NCBI RefSeq assembly: GCF_017744045.1
Contig: NZ_JAGHRD010000001.1
DNA: 64,000 nt
Direction: 5' to 3' (one strand)
Source of the DNA: Pelagimonas sp017744045
GTDB lineage: Bacteria; Pseudomonadota; Alphaproteobacteria; Rhodobacterales; Rhodobacteraceae
The first letter of the stretch is position 1, and every line of letters begins with the position of its first letter. This document shows, one piece after another, positions 26,711-33,919 of the stretch. Position numbers and translations under genes: made by a program. The notes under the pieces are model-generated. The model was not told the origin of the DNA and made no database searches. It worked only from the letters and a program-made list of their open reading frames with translations.

Positions 26711-26765
26711 GAATATGATAATCATTCGCAAGAAGTCAATGCTCTTGCGACTTATTCGCAATAAG
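26711..26765 (-). promoter_or_regulatory. Fur/Mur-family-like operator region of the metal importer
   Basis: Two dyads stand before the importer. GAATATGATAATCATTC (26711-26727, with the perfect core ATGATAATCAT) and CTTATTCGCAATAAG (26751-26765). On the minus strand a -35-like TTGACT (26734-26739) is followed after 17 bases by ATATTC, so the first dyad lies in the spacer and -10 region. In this group Mur (manganese) or Irr/Fur proteins bind such A+T-rich dyads. Confidence 0.6.
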
Positions 26766-26795
26766 AAAGGGCCTGACGCCGCGTGATGATCAATT

Positions 26796-26813
26796 TCTGA
26801 CTGTTTGGTCAGA
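26796..26813. promoter_or_regulatory. TetR-like operator upstream of deoC
   Basis: TCTGAC-TGTTTG-GTCAGA is a perfect 6-bp dyad whose core TGAC-N6-GTCA is typical of TetR-family sites. It lies 69 bases before the deoC start, in the divergent gap with the metal importer. The regulator is not in the window. Confidence 0.6.
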
Positions 26814-26881
26814 GATTGCTTGAATTTCACGCAAAGCTCTGGCTAGGGTCAGGCTTGCCTTTTGGCGTTACGGAGGACGAA

Positions 26882-27886
26882 ATGTCAGAACTCGGGACGC
26901 AGACAGGGATTGCCCTGGACAGCGCGCAATTGCCCCAGACCGTTGAGCCCCGCAATCCGGGGATGGCGTTGGATATGGATGTGGTGATGAACACCCGCGC
27001 CAATCGCAGCGCCATTGAGCGGCGGGCGAAAACCCTGCCGGGGCGGCGCTCGGTCAAGAAAGAGTATCAAGCCGCCTGGCTGGCGCGGGCGATTTCCTGC
27101 ATCGACCTGACCACTCTGTCCGGCGATGACACGGCGGGTCGCGTCGCGCGGCTCTGTGCCAAGGCCAAACAGCCGGTGCGCGCCGATCTGCTTGCGGCGC
27201 TGGGACTGCCTGATCTGACCACCGGTGCAGTCTGTGTTTATCACGACATGATTGCCCCGGCGCTGAAGGCGTTGGAGGGCAGTGGCATTCCTGTGGCCGT
27301 GGTTTCCACCGGCTTCCCGGCGGGCCTGTCGCCCTTTCATCTGCGCATTGCCGAGATCGAAGAAAGCGTGAAGGCCGGTGCTGAAGAGATTGACATCGTG
27401 ATCTCGCGCCGTCTGGTTTTGAGCGGCGACTGGCAGGGTCTGTATAATGAGATGAAGACCATGCGCGAGGCCTGCGGTGACGCCCATGTCAAAGCGATTC
27501 TGGCAACCGGGGAGCTTGAGACCCTGCAGAATGTTGCCCGCGCCTCTCAGGTCTGCATGATGGCCGGGGCGGATTTCATCAAGACATCGACGGGTAAAGA
27601 GTCGGTCAATGCGACACTGCCGGTTTCGCTGGTGATGATGCGCGCCATTCGCGATTACTATGAGGCGACGGGGTATCGCGTTGGCTACAAGCCTGCGGGT
27701 GGGATTTCCAAGGCCAAGGATGCGATCAACTATCTGGCGCTGGTCAAAGAAGAGCTGGGGGATCGCTGGCTGCGCCCGGATCTGTTCCGTTTTGGCGCGT
27801 CATCCTTGCTGGGCGATATCGAACGCCAACTTGAGCACCACCTGACCGGGGCCTATTCGGCTTCTTGGCGTCATGCGGTTGCGTAA
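26882..27886 (+). CDS. deoC: Deoxyribose-phosphate aldolase
   Basis: Cleaves 2-deoxyribose 5-phosphate to glyceraldehyde 3-phosphate and acetaldehyde. It is a 334-residue long-form DeoC. The Schiff-base lysine is Lys234 in GADFIKTSTGK. Other hallmarks are CIDLTTLSGDDT, the VVSTGFPAG segment and KPAGGISKAKDA. The ATG has GGAGGACGAA in front. The ALDH16 gene follows 133 bases later and could oxidise the acetaldehyde. Confidence 0.94.
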   Translation: MSELGTQTGIALDSAQLPQTVEPRNPGMALDMDVVMNTRANRSAIERRAKTLPGRRSVKKEYQAAWLARAISCIDLTTLSGDDTAGRVARLCAKAKQPVRADLLAALGLPDLTTGAVCVYHDMIAPALKALEGSGIPVAVVSTGFPAGLSPFHLRIAEIEESVKAGAEEIDIVISRRLVLSGDWQGLYNEMKTMREACGDAHVKAILATGELETLQNVARASQVCMMAGADFIKTSTGKESVNATLPVSLVMMRAIRDYYEATGYRVGYKPAGGISKAKDAINYLALVKEELGDRWLRPDLFRFGASSLLGDIERQLEHHLTGAYSASWRHAVA

Positions 27887-28019
27887 AAGATGTTGATACG
27901 GCGAACTCTTTTCCGGCCTCGGGCCGGGCAGCGCCAACCCGCCCCTCACCGGGGCGGCACTGCCTTTTGTGGCCAAATCACGCATTCAAAACGCATCACC
28001 GGATGCGGGAGACCCTAAA

Positions 28020-30362
28020 ATGACCATCAAGGACATCTTTGAGACCATGGATTACGGCCCGGCCCCCGAAGCTGCTGGCGATGCGCTGGCTTGGATCGTT
28101 GATCAGGGTGGCAAGTTTGGCCATTTCATCGACGGGGCCTTCACCGCTCCTGGCGCAGGGTTTGACAGCAAGAACCCGGCTACCGGCGAGGTGCTCGCGA
28201 CGCTGAGCCAAGCCAGCCAAGGTGACATCGACGCCGCCGTGAGTGCCGCGCGCAAGGCGCAGCCCGCTTGGGAAAAGCTGGGGGGCAAAGGCCGGGCGCG
28301 CTATCTCTACGCTTTGGCGCGGTTGTTGCAGAAACATGCCCGCCTGCTCGCCGTGTTGGAAACGCTCGACAATGGCAAACCGGTCCGCGAAAGCCGCGAT
28401 ATCGACATCCCTCTGGCGCAGCGCCATTTCTACTATCACGCAGGCATGGCTCAGCTGATGGAGGCCGAACTACCCGACGCGCAGGCGCTGGGTGTTTGCG
28501 GCCAGATCATCCCGTGGAATTTCCCGCTGCTGATGCTGGCCTGGAAGGTCGCACCGGCGCTGGCTATGGGCAACACTGTGGTGCTGAAGCCGGCGGAATG
28601 GACCTCGCTCACCGCGCTGTGTTTCGCTGATATCTGCCGTCAGGCAGGACTGCCCAGGGGCGTGGTGAATATCGTCACCGGTGACGGCGCTGTTGGTGAG
28701 ATGATCGTCAATTCCGAGGTCGACAAGATCGCCTTTACCGGCTCCACCGAAGTCGGGCGCAAAATCCGCGAAGCCACCGCTGGCAGCGGCAAATCCCTGA
28801 CTTTAGAACTGGGTGGCAAGTCCCCCTACATCGTCTTCGAAGACGCGGATATCGACAGCGCTGTCGAGGGCCTGGTGGACGCGATCTGGTTCAATCAGGG
28901 GCAGGTCTGCTGCGCAGGCTCACGCCTCTTGGTGCAAGAGGGCATTGCTGAGGCATTCCACGCCAAGCTCCGCGCGCGCATGGACAAGCTGCGCATCGGC
29001 AATCCGCTGGACAAATGTATTGATGTTGGGGCCATCGTCGATCCCGAGCAGAAAGAACGCATCGCGGCACTGGTTGATGCCCATGGCAGCGAGGGCGAGG
29101 TTTACACCGCTAAATGTGACCTGCCTGAGGGCTGTTTCTACCCGCCGACCCTGGTCTCGGGCCTCTCGCCCGCCTCTGCCTTGATGCAGGATGAGATCTT
29201 TGGCCCGGTGCTGGTCAGCTCGACCTTCCGCACCCCGTCCGAGGCGATCATGCTGGCCAATAACACCCGTTACGGGCTGGCGGCCTCGGTTTGGTCCGAA
29301 AATATCAATGTCGCTTTGGACATCGCGCCGAAACTGGTCGCGGGCGTGGTCTGGGTCAATGGCACCAATATGTTTGACGCGGCCGCGGGCTTTGGCGGTG
29401 TGCGTGAAAGCGGCTTTGGTCGCGAAGGCGGTTGGGAGGGTCTTGCCGCCTATACCAAGCCCAAGGGCAATGCAAAGGCGCTGAAGCCCGTTGCCGCATT
29501 TGCCGGAGATAATGCCGAGCCTCAGCCGGTGGATCGCACCGCCAAGCTCTATATCGGGGGCAAGCAGGCAAGGCCTGATGGCGGCTATGCGCTTAATATC
29601 TTTGACAAATCCGGCAAACTGATCGGTCAGGCCCCAATCGCCAACCGCAAGGATGTCCGTAACGCGGTCGAGGCCGCCCGCGCTGCCAAAGGTTGGAGCG
29701 GCGCAACCGCCCATAACCGCGCGCAGGTGCTTTATTATATCGGTGAAAACCTGTCCGCGCGTGGCGATGAATTCGCGGCTCAGATCAATCGTTTGACCGG
29801 TGGTAAAACCGGTGCAGCCGAGGTTGATGCGGCAGTGGATCGCCTGTTCACCTATGCGGCCTGGGCGGACAAGTTTGACGGGCAGGTGCGCTCGGTCCCC
29901 ATGCGCGGCGTGGCTTTGGCCATGCGCGAGGCGTGCGGGGTGATAGGTGCGCTGTGCCCGGATGAACTGCCGCTGCTTGGTCTGATCTCGGTCATGGCCC
30001 CGGCGATTGCCATGGGCAACCGTGCGGTCCTGGTCGCCTCCGAACCCTTCCCGCTGGTCGCGACGGATTTCTATCAGGTGCTGGAAACCTCGGATGTTCC
30101 GGGCGGGGTGGTCAATATCCTGACCGGATCCCACGCTGAGCTTGCGCCAACCCTGGCCACGCATATGGATGTCGAAGCGGTCTGGTCTTTCTCATCCTCG
30201 GACCTGTCCGAGGTGATCGAAAAGGGCGGCGCGGGCAATCTGAAACGCACCTGGGTCAACCATCGCGCCGCGCGCGACTGGATGGGCGACGCGGGCGAGG
30301 GGCGCGAATTCCTGGATCAGGCGACCGAGGTCAAAACCGTCTGGGTGCCTTACGGCGCGTGA
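28020..30362 (+). CDS. Two-domain aldehyde dehydrogenase, ALDH16 family
   Basis: A 780-residue protein made of two ALDH domains. The first (about 20-500) is complete, with Glu263 in LELGGKSPY and catalytic Cys297 in NQGQVCCAG. The second (from about 513) has the N-terminal half of an ALDH but stops soon after its cofactor-binding part and has no catalytic cysteine motif. This arrangement, with a pseudo-enzymatic second domain, defines ALDH16. Bacterial versions are known from Rhodobacteraceae. GGGAGACCCTAAA precedes the ATG. Position after deoC suggests acetaldehyde or a related aldehyde as substrate. Confidence 0.9.
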   Translation: MTIKDIFETMDYGPAPEAAGDALAWIVDQGGKFGHFIDGAFTAPGAGFDSKNPATGEVLATLSQASQGDIDAAVSAARKAQPAWEKLGGKGRARYLYALARLLQKHARLLAVLETLDNGKPVRESRDIDIPLAQRHFYYHAGMAQLMEAELPDAQALGVCGQIIPWNFPLLMLAWKVAPALAMGNTVVLKPAEWTSLTALCFADICRQAGLPRGVVNIVTGDGAVGEMIVNSEVDKIAFTGSTEVGRKIREATAGSGKSLTLELGGKSPYIVFEDADIDSAVEGLVDAIWFNQGQVCCAGSRLLVQEGIAEAFHAKLRARMDKLRIGNPLDKCIDVGAIVDPEQKERIAALVDAHGSEGEVYTAKCDLPEGCFYPPTLVSGLSPASALMQDEIFGPVLVSSTFRTPSEAIMLANNTRYGLAASVWSENINVALDIAPKLVAGVVWVNGTNMFDAAAGFGGVRESGFGREGGWEGLAAYTKPKGNAKALKPVAAFAGDNAEPQPVDRTAKLYIGGKQARPDGGYALNIFDKSGKLIGQAPIANRKDVRNAVEAARAAKGWSGATAHNRAQVLYYIGENLSARGDEFAAQINRLTGGKTGAAEVDAAVDRLFTYAAWADKFDGQVRSVPMRGVALAMREACGVIGALCPDELPLLGLISVMAPAIAMGNRAVLVASEPFPLVATDFYQVLETSDVPGGVVNILTGSHAELAPTLATHMDVEAVWSFSSSDLSEVIEKGGAGNLKRTWVNHRAARDWMGDAGEGREFLDQATEVKTVWVPYGA

Positions 30363-30368
30363 CGGTTA

Positions 30369-30408
30369 CAAAAAAAGAGGGGCGCACCCTGAAAGCAGGG
30401 AGCGCCCC
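30369..30408 (-). terminator. Rho-independent terminator of the DUF2975/XRE operon
   Basis: On the minus strand GGGGCGCTCCCTG-CTTT-CAGGGTGCGCCCC is followed by TCTTTTTTT. The stem is long (13 bp, one mismatch). It lies in the gap between ALDH16 and the XRE gene and may also end the ALDH16 transcript. Confidence 0.85.
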
Positions 30409-30431
30409 AAAACATTGCAAGGCCCCGGCTT

Positions 30432-30650
30432 TTAAAACACGGCATCCTCTGGCAGTGCCTCAAGCAAATCACCGGGCTGGCAGTCGAGTACCTCACAAAT
30501 TCGGGCAAGGGTTTCAAAGCGGATGCCTTTGACCTTGCCCGATTTCAGCAAGCTGATGTTCTGCTCGGTGATCCCTACCTGCTCGGCCAATTCGCGCGAC
30601 TTCATCTTGCGCCGCGCCAGCATGACATCCAATCTCACCACGATCTGCAT
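30432..30650 (-). CDS. XRE-family HTH regulator (YozG-like)
   Basis: A 72-residue single-domain Cro/C1-type regulator. Its helix-turn-helix is KSRELAEQVGITEQNISLLKSGKVKGIRFETLARICEVLDC, ending in QPGDLLE, which is typical of YozG/YdzF-like proteins. The ATG at 30650 overlaps the stop of the DUF2975 gene (ATGA), so it is cotranslated. A longer frame running to 30983 is out of frame with the DUF2975 gene and is ignored. Confidence 0.9.
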   Translation of the reverse strand: MQIVVRLDVMLARRKMKSRELAEQVGITEQNISLLKSGKVKGIRFETLARICEVLDCQPGDLLEALPEDAVF

Positions 30651-31189
30651 CAGACAAACGCCTCGTTTTCCTGCTTGATCGCAATGGCTTGGGTCAGAAC
30701 CACACCAATGACAAGCATCATGCCGCCGGCCAGTGCGAAAATCAGGTCCTCCAGCCCAAAAGCAACAGAGAGCTGGCGCTGACCCTGCGGGGCATCCATG
30801 GTCAGGAACAGCACTTCCCAGGTATGGCTGAGAACCTGCATCAGAGCTTTGACCAGAAATCCGGCGCCAATCCCGCGAATGGCTGTGCTGGCCTGTGTGG
30901 ATAGTGCGGCATCCCCGGCAAAGGCCCTGAACAGCCGATACATGTGCCAGAACACATAGAAGAGCGGGGCAAGAGAGACCCAAATCGACAAAGACCAGAG
31001 CGTGACCGCCAGACGGCTTGGCGTCCAGGACATGTCGGTTATTCCAATCTCCTGCGCCAGTTCCGCCATGTGATGGTCTGGCTGAAAGCTAAGCAATGCC
31101 CCAGTCAGAAAAAGGACGGCTAGGGCAAGCATGCTGACCAGGCTCAGGATTTGTGAAAGGCGGCGCGTTTGTTTCGGGAGGGAGGGCAT
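30650..31189 (-). CDS. DUF2975 membrane protein
   Basis: A 179-residue inner-membrane protein with four hydrophobic segments (at about 14-40, 60-85, 115-140 and 150-175). Segment order and a short XRE partner fit the DUF2975 family, where the pair is thought to form a membrane-linked regulator. The ATG at 31189 follows the divergent gap with the lipoprotein gene. A longer in-frame start at 31276 would begin within the lipoprotein gene. Function is unknown beyond the pairing. Confidence 0.8.
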   Translation of the reverse strand: MPSLPKQTRRLSQILSLVSMLALAVLFLTGALLSFQPDHHMAELAQEIGITDMSWTPSRLAVTLWSLSIWVSLAPLFYVFWHMYRLFRAFAGDAALSTQASTAIRGIGAGFLVKALMQVLSHTWEVLFLTMDAPQGQRQLSVAFGLEDLIFALAGGMMLVIGVVLTQAIAIKQENEAFV

Positions 31190-31260
31190 GTCAGCTCCTA
31201 TTGCATGAGGATCATAATTTAATGTAAAACGATAAAAAATGATTCCACAAGGAGAATATT

Positions 31261-31806
31261 GTGCGTCCGGCTTCAAATCTTTTACTATCCGCCCTTGGGG
31301 GCCTTGCCCTTATGGCTTGTTCGACCGTGAACCCGGTGACTTTGGCCAGGTTAAGTCAGGTCAATCCGCTGGAAACCGATCCGGCCCTCTATCGGGTTTT
31401 GGCAAACCTGCCGGCGGGGTTGGATGTCAAAAAAGGGTCAAGCCAATTGGTTTTGAGCATGACACTGGAGGGGGAGACGCAAGTGAATGAATTCACCTTG
31501 CAGCACCTCGACAAGGGCGGCGTGCAGGAACTGGCCGTGGCCGAGGAGGATCTTGAGCGATTGCGGGCTTTGCAAGCTGTGGCGCGACAGGCCAAGCAGC
31601 AAAACCCCGGCGGTTCATCCGGCAGCCTGTCTGCCAGTGTCGGGCTTTGCACGGTGAATGGTGGGCCTGACCCCGATGATGAGATTTCGATTGATCTTGT
31701 GATGGATGGGCAAACAGCCCTGCCTTTGGTGCGGGCGCTCAGCGTGTCACGTTATCTGGAAGAGATTGAAAACAAGGGGTCAGACCCCTTGCAACCCTGT
31801 CCCTAA
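31261..31806 (+). CDS. Lipoprotein of unknown function
   Basis: A 181-residue envelope protein with a lipobox (LALMAC, lipidated cysteine at residue 20). It starts at GTG, with ACAAGGAGAATATT in front. The mature part is soluble with no recognised domain. An AT-rich gap with A/T-rich promoter-like sequence separates it from the divergent DUF2975 operon. The C-terminal tail ends LQPCP. I do not recognise the family. Confidence 0.75.
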   Translation: MRPASNLLLSALGGLALMACSTVNPVTLARLSQVNPLETDPALYRVLANLPAGLDVKKGSSQLVLSMTLEGETQVNEFTLQHLDKGGVQELAVAEEDLERLRALQAVARQAKQQNPGGSSGSLSASVGLCTVNGGPDPDDEISIDLVMDGQTALPLVRALSVSRYLEEIENKGSDPLQPCP

Positions 31807-31906
31807 GCGCCTTTATGGGCAGTCATTGAGATTTCACTTTTGCGGTGTTATCTTGGTGACATGCCCGGCGCCGGGGCTTTTGCGGCGTGTGACCTAAAGG
31901 AGGACA

Positions 31907-31963
31907 ATGTCCTGTCATCTCTGGCAAATGCGGCGGATGCCGCGCAAAAGGGCCAACCCATGA
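31907..31963 (+). CDS. Putative 18-residue leader peptide overlapping rsfS start
   Basis: A short frame MSCHLWQMRRMPRKRANP has the strong Shine-Dalgarno AAAGGAGGACA directly before its ATG. Its TGA overlaps the ATG of rsfS at 31960 (ATGA). rsfS itself has no obvious ribosome-binding site, so its translation probably depends on this small frame. The peptide is basic and has no known relative. Confidence 0.45.
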   Translation: MSCHLWQMRRMPRKRANP

Positions 31964-32334
31964 GCGGCCTGCCCACCAAGGAAGCAACAAGCGAGGCGAT
32001 CCTTGCTGCAATCCTTGAAATTCTTTCCGACAACAAAGCCGAAGACGTTGTGCAGGTTGATCTGCGCGGCAAGTCTTCTGTTTGTGATGCAATGGTGATC
32101 TGTTCCGGGCGCTCGTCCCGCCAAGTTTCGGCGCTGTCGGACAAACTGGTCGAAGAACTAAAGCACCGTCTGGGGATCCTGTCCACGATTGAGGGCAAGG
32201 AAACCGGCGATTGGGTGCTTATTGATGCGGGTGACGTGATCGTGCACCTGTTCCGCCCCGAAGTGCGGGAATTCTATCAGTTGGAAAAGATGTGGGTACC
32301 GATCAGCGAGGGTGCCGCCCCGTCCGCATCATAA
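31960..32334 (+). CDS. rsfS: Ribosome silencing factor RsfS
   Basis: Binds ribosomal protein L14 and blocks subunit joining in starvation. The 124-residue protein shows DNKAEDVVQVDLRGKSSVCDAMVICSGRSSRQV and DWVLIDAGDVIVHLFRPEVREFYQLEKMW, the family signature. The ATG at 31960 matches family starts. A longer frame to 31840 is open but not conserved in style. rlmH starts directly at the base after its stop. The rsfS-rlmH pair is widespread in bacteria. Confidence 0.93.
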   Translation: MSGLPTKEATSEAILAAILEILSDNKAEDVVQVDLRGKSSVCDAMVICSGRSSRQVSALSDKLVEELKHRLGILSTIEGKETGDWVLIDAGDVIVHLFRPEVREFYQLEKMWVPISEGAAPSAS

Positions 32335-32805
32335 ATGCGGGTGCATCTTTGTGTTGTGGGCCGGCTGCGCAAGGGGCCGGAGCGCGAGCTTATTGACGAC
32401 TATCTGACACGCTTTGACAAAGCCGGGCGAGCACATGGGCTCGGCCCGGTTTCTGTGCATGAGGTCGAGGATAAGAGGGGCGGCGGCATGGCGGCCGAGG
32501 CGGTCTTGCTACGGCGGGTGCTGCCCAAGGGTGCGGTGATCTGCGCGCTGGATGAGCGCGGCGAGGTGATGACTTCGCCCGATTTTGCCGGGCGGATGCA
32601 GAAATGGCGCGACGGTGGTGTGCAGGATTTGGCCTTTGTTATTGGTGGTGCGGATGGGATTGATCCGGCCTTACGCGCCGAGGCGGACCGATTGCTGAGC
32701 TTTGGCAAGATGGTCTGGCCGCATATGCTGGTGCGGGTGATGCTGGCGGAACAGCTTTACCGAGCGGCCAGCATTCTGGGCGGGAGCCCGTATCACCGGG
32801 TCTAA
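32335..32805 (+). CDS. rlmH: 23S rRNA pseudouridine-1915 N3-methyltransferase RlmH
   Basis: A SPOUT methyltransferase of 156 residues that modifies 23S rRNA pseudouridine 1915. Its knotted C-terminal part contains FVIGGADGIDP, SFGKMVWPHMLVRVMLAEQLYRA and SPYHRV, the conserved C-terminal sequence. It starts at the base after the rsfS stop and is coupled to it. A repeat element follows. Confidence 0.96.
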   Translation: MRVHLCVVGRLRKGPERELIDDYLTRFDKAGRAHGLGPVSVHEVEDKRGGGMAAEAVLLRRVLPKGAVICALDERGEVMTSPDFAGRMQKWRDGGVQDLAFVIGGADGIDPALRAEADRLLSFGKMVWPHMLVRVMLAEQLYRAASILGGSPYHRV

Positions 32806-32821
32806 AGACGCGCAGTCAGAT

Positions 32822-32868
32822 TGGGGGCCAGCCCCCAAACCCCCGGGATATTTTTAGCCCAAAGAAGA
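32822..32868 (+). repeat. GC-hairpin plus TATTTTTAGCCC-tail intergenic element
   Basis: TGGGGGCCAGCCCCCA hairpin, then CCCCCGGGATATTTTT and AGCCCAAAGAAGA. One of the dispersed family copies, after rlmH. Confidence 0.8.
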
Positions 32869-32890
32869 CCTGAAAAGGACCTGGGTTGCG

Positions 32891-33694
32891 TTAGCTATAA
32901 GCAATGTAGAGTAGCAGTGCGCCGAAGATGACGCGGTAGATCACGTAGGGCGTAAAGCTAACGCTGCGCAGCAGACGCATCATAATCGCGAGCGCCGCGA
33001 GGGCTGAGACAAAGGCCATGGCGGCGGCGATGGCCCCATCGCGAGCGAGTTGTGCGTTGGCTGACGAGGCGAGGTCGAGGCCCAGCAAAGTGCCCGAGGC
33101 GATGATGGTTGGGATAGACATCAACATGGAGAGCTTGGCTGCGTCGTGGCGGGCATAGCCGAGCTTGAGCGCACCGGTGATGGTGATGCCCGAGCGTGAT
33201 GTGCCGGGGATCAGGGCGAGCGCTTGCCACAGCCCCATGGTGATAGCGTCGCGCAGGGACCAATCAGTTTCTACCTTGTCGGCTGCGCTGGTCTGATCCG
33301 CCCAATAGAGCACAAGCCCGAAACCAAGCATCGACCAGCCGATCACCGCAGTGGAGCGCATCATGTCGCTGAGCCCGGTGAGCTTTAGGATCAACCCGGC
33401 AATGACGACCGGGATTGTGGCGATCACCAACAGAAAGGCAAGGCGGCTACCGGGGGTGTCGATGCGGCCGGTCAGTAGGCGGGGCAGCCCTGTCAGGACG
33501 CTTTTGCAATCCTGCCAAAAATACAGAATCACTGCGAGCAATGTGCCAACATGAACAGCCACATCAATGGCCAGGCCCTGGTCTGGCTGGCCGGAGAGTT
33601 GTGACGCCAGAATCAGGTGACCTGACGAGGAAATCGGCAAAAACTCGGTAATCCCTTGGATCAAAGCCAAAATAAGCAGATAGGTATAGGTCAT
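32891..33694 (-). CDS. uppP: Undecaprenyl-diphosphatase UppP (BacA)
   Basis: A 267-residue inner-membrane enzyme that recycles undecaprenyl diphosphate for cell-wall synthesis and gives bacitracin resistance when overexpressed. Motifs are ITEFLPISSSGHLIL near the N-terminus and LALIPGTSRSGITITGAL in the second half, which hold the catalytic Ser/Glu/Arg residues. About eight membrane helices. The monocistronic gene points away from gltD. Confidence 0.95.
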   Translation of the reverse strand: MTYTYLLILALIQGITEFLPISSSGHLILASQLSGQPDQGLAIDVAVHVGTLLAVILYFWQDCKSVLTGLPRLLTGRIDTPGSRLAFLLVIATIPVVIAGLILKLTGLSDMMRSTAVIGWSMLGFGLVLYWADQTSAADKVETDWSLRDAITMGLWQALALIPGTSRSGITITGALKLGYARHDAAKLSMLMSIPTIIASGTLLGLDLASSANAQLARDGAIAAAMAFVSALAALAIMMRLLRSVSFTPYVIYRVIFGALLLYIAYS

Positions 33695-33774
33695 GTGGCG
33701 ATCTTGTTGGCTGGGCTGCCTGTCTGTATAACCTATTGGAATTTTGAGGAAAGCTTTAAAGTAAATCCGAAGTG

Positions 33775-33840
33775 GACCTAAAATTTGAAAATTCGTTACG
33801 ATTTTTGATGTTGTGCCTCTAAAAAAAGTGAATTTAGGTC
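33775..33840. promoter_or_regulatory. Upstream region of gltD with spaced inverted repeat
   Basis: GACCTAAA (33775-33782) and TTTAGGTC (33833-33840) form an 8-bp inverted repeat with a 50-base spacer in the A+T-rich gap before gltD. Close behind come TTGACT (33848-33853) and TATAAT (33874-33879), but their 20-base spacing is long for a sigma-70 promoter. A regulatory role is likely but unproven. Confidence 0.4.
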
Positions 33841-33919
33841 AGTATGATTGACTTTTATTCCTGTCTGCCCTTCTATAATGAGACCTGACCCAAGTTCTTT
33901 CGAGAAAGAGGCACTGCCC

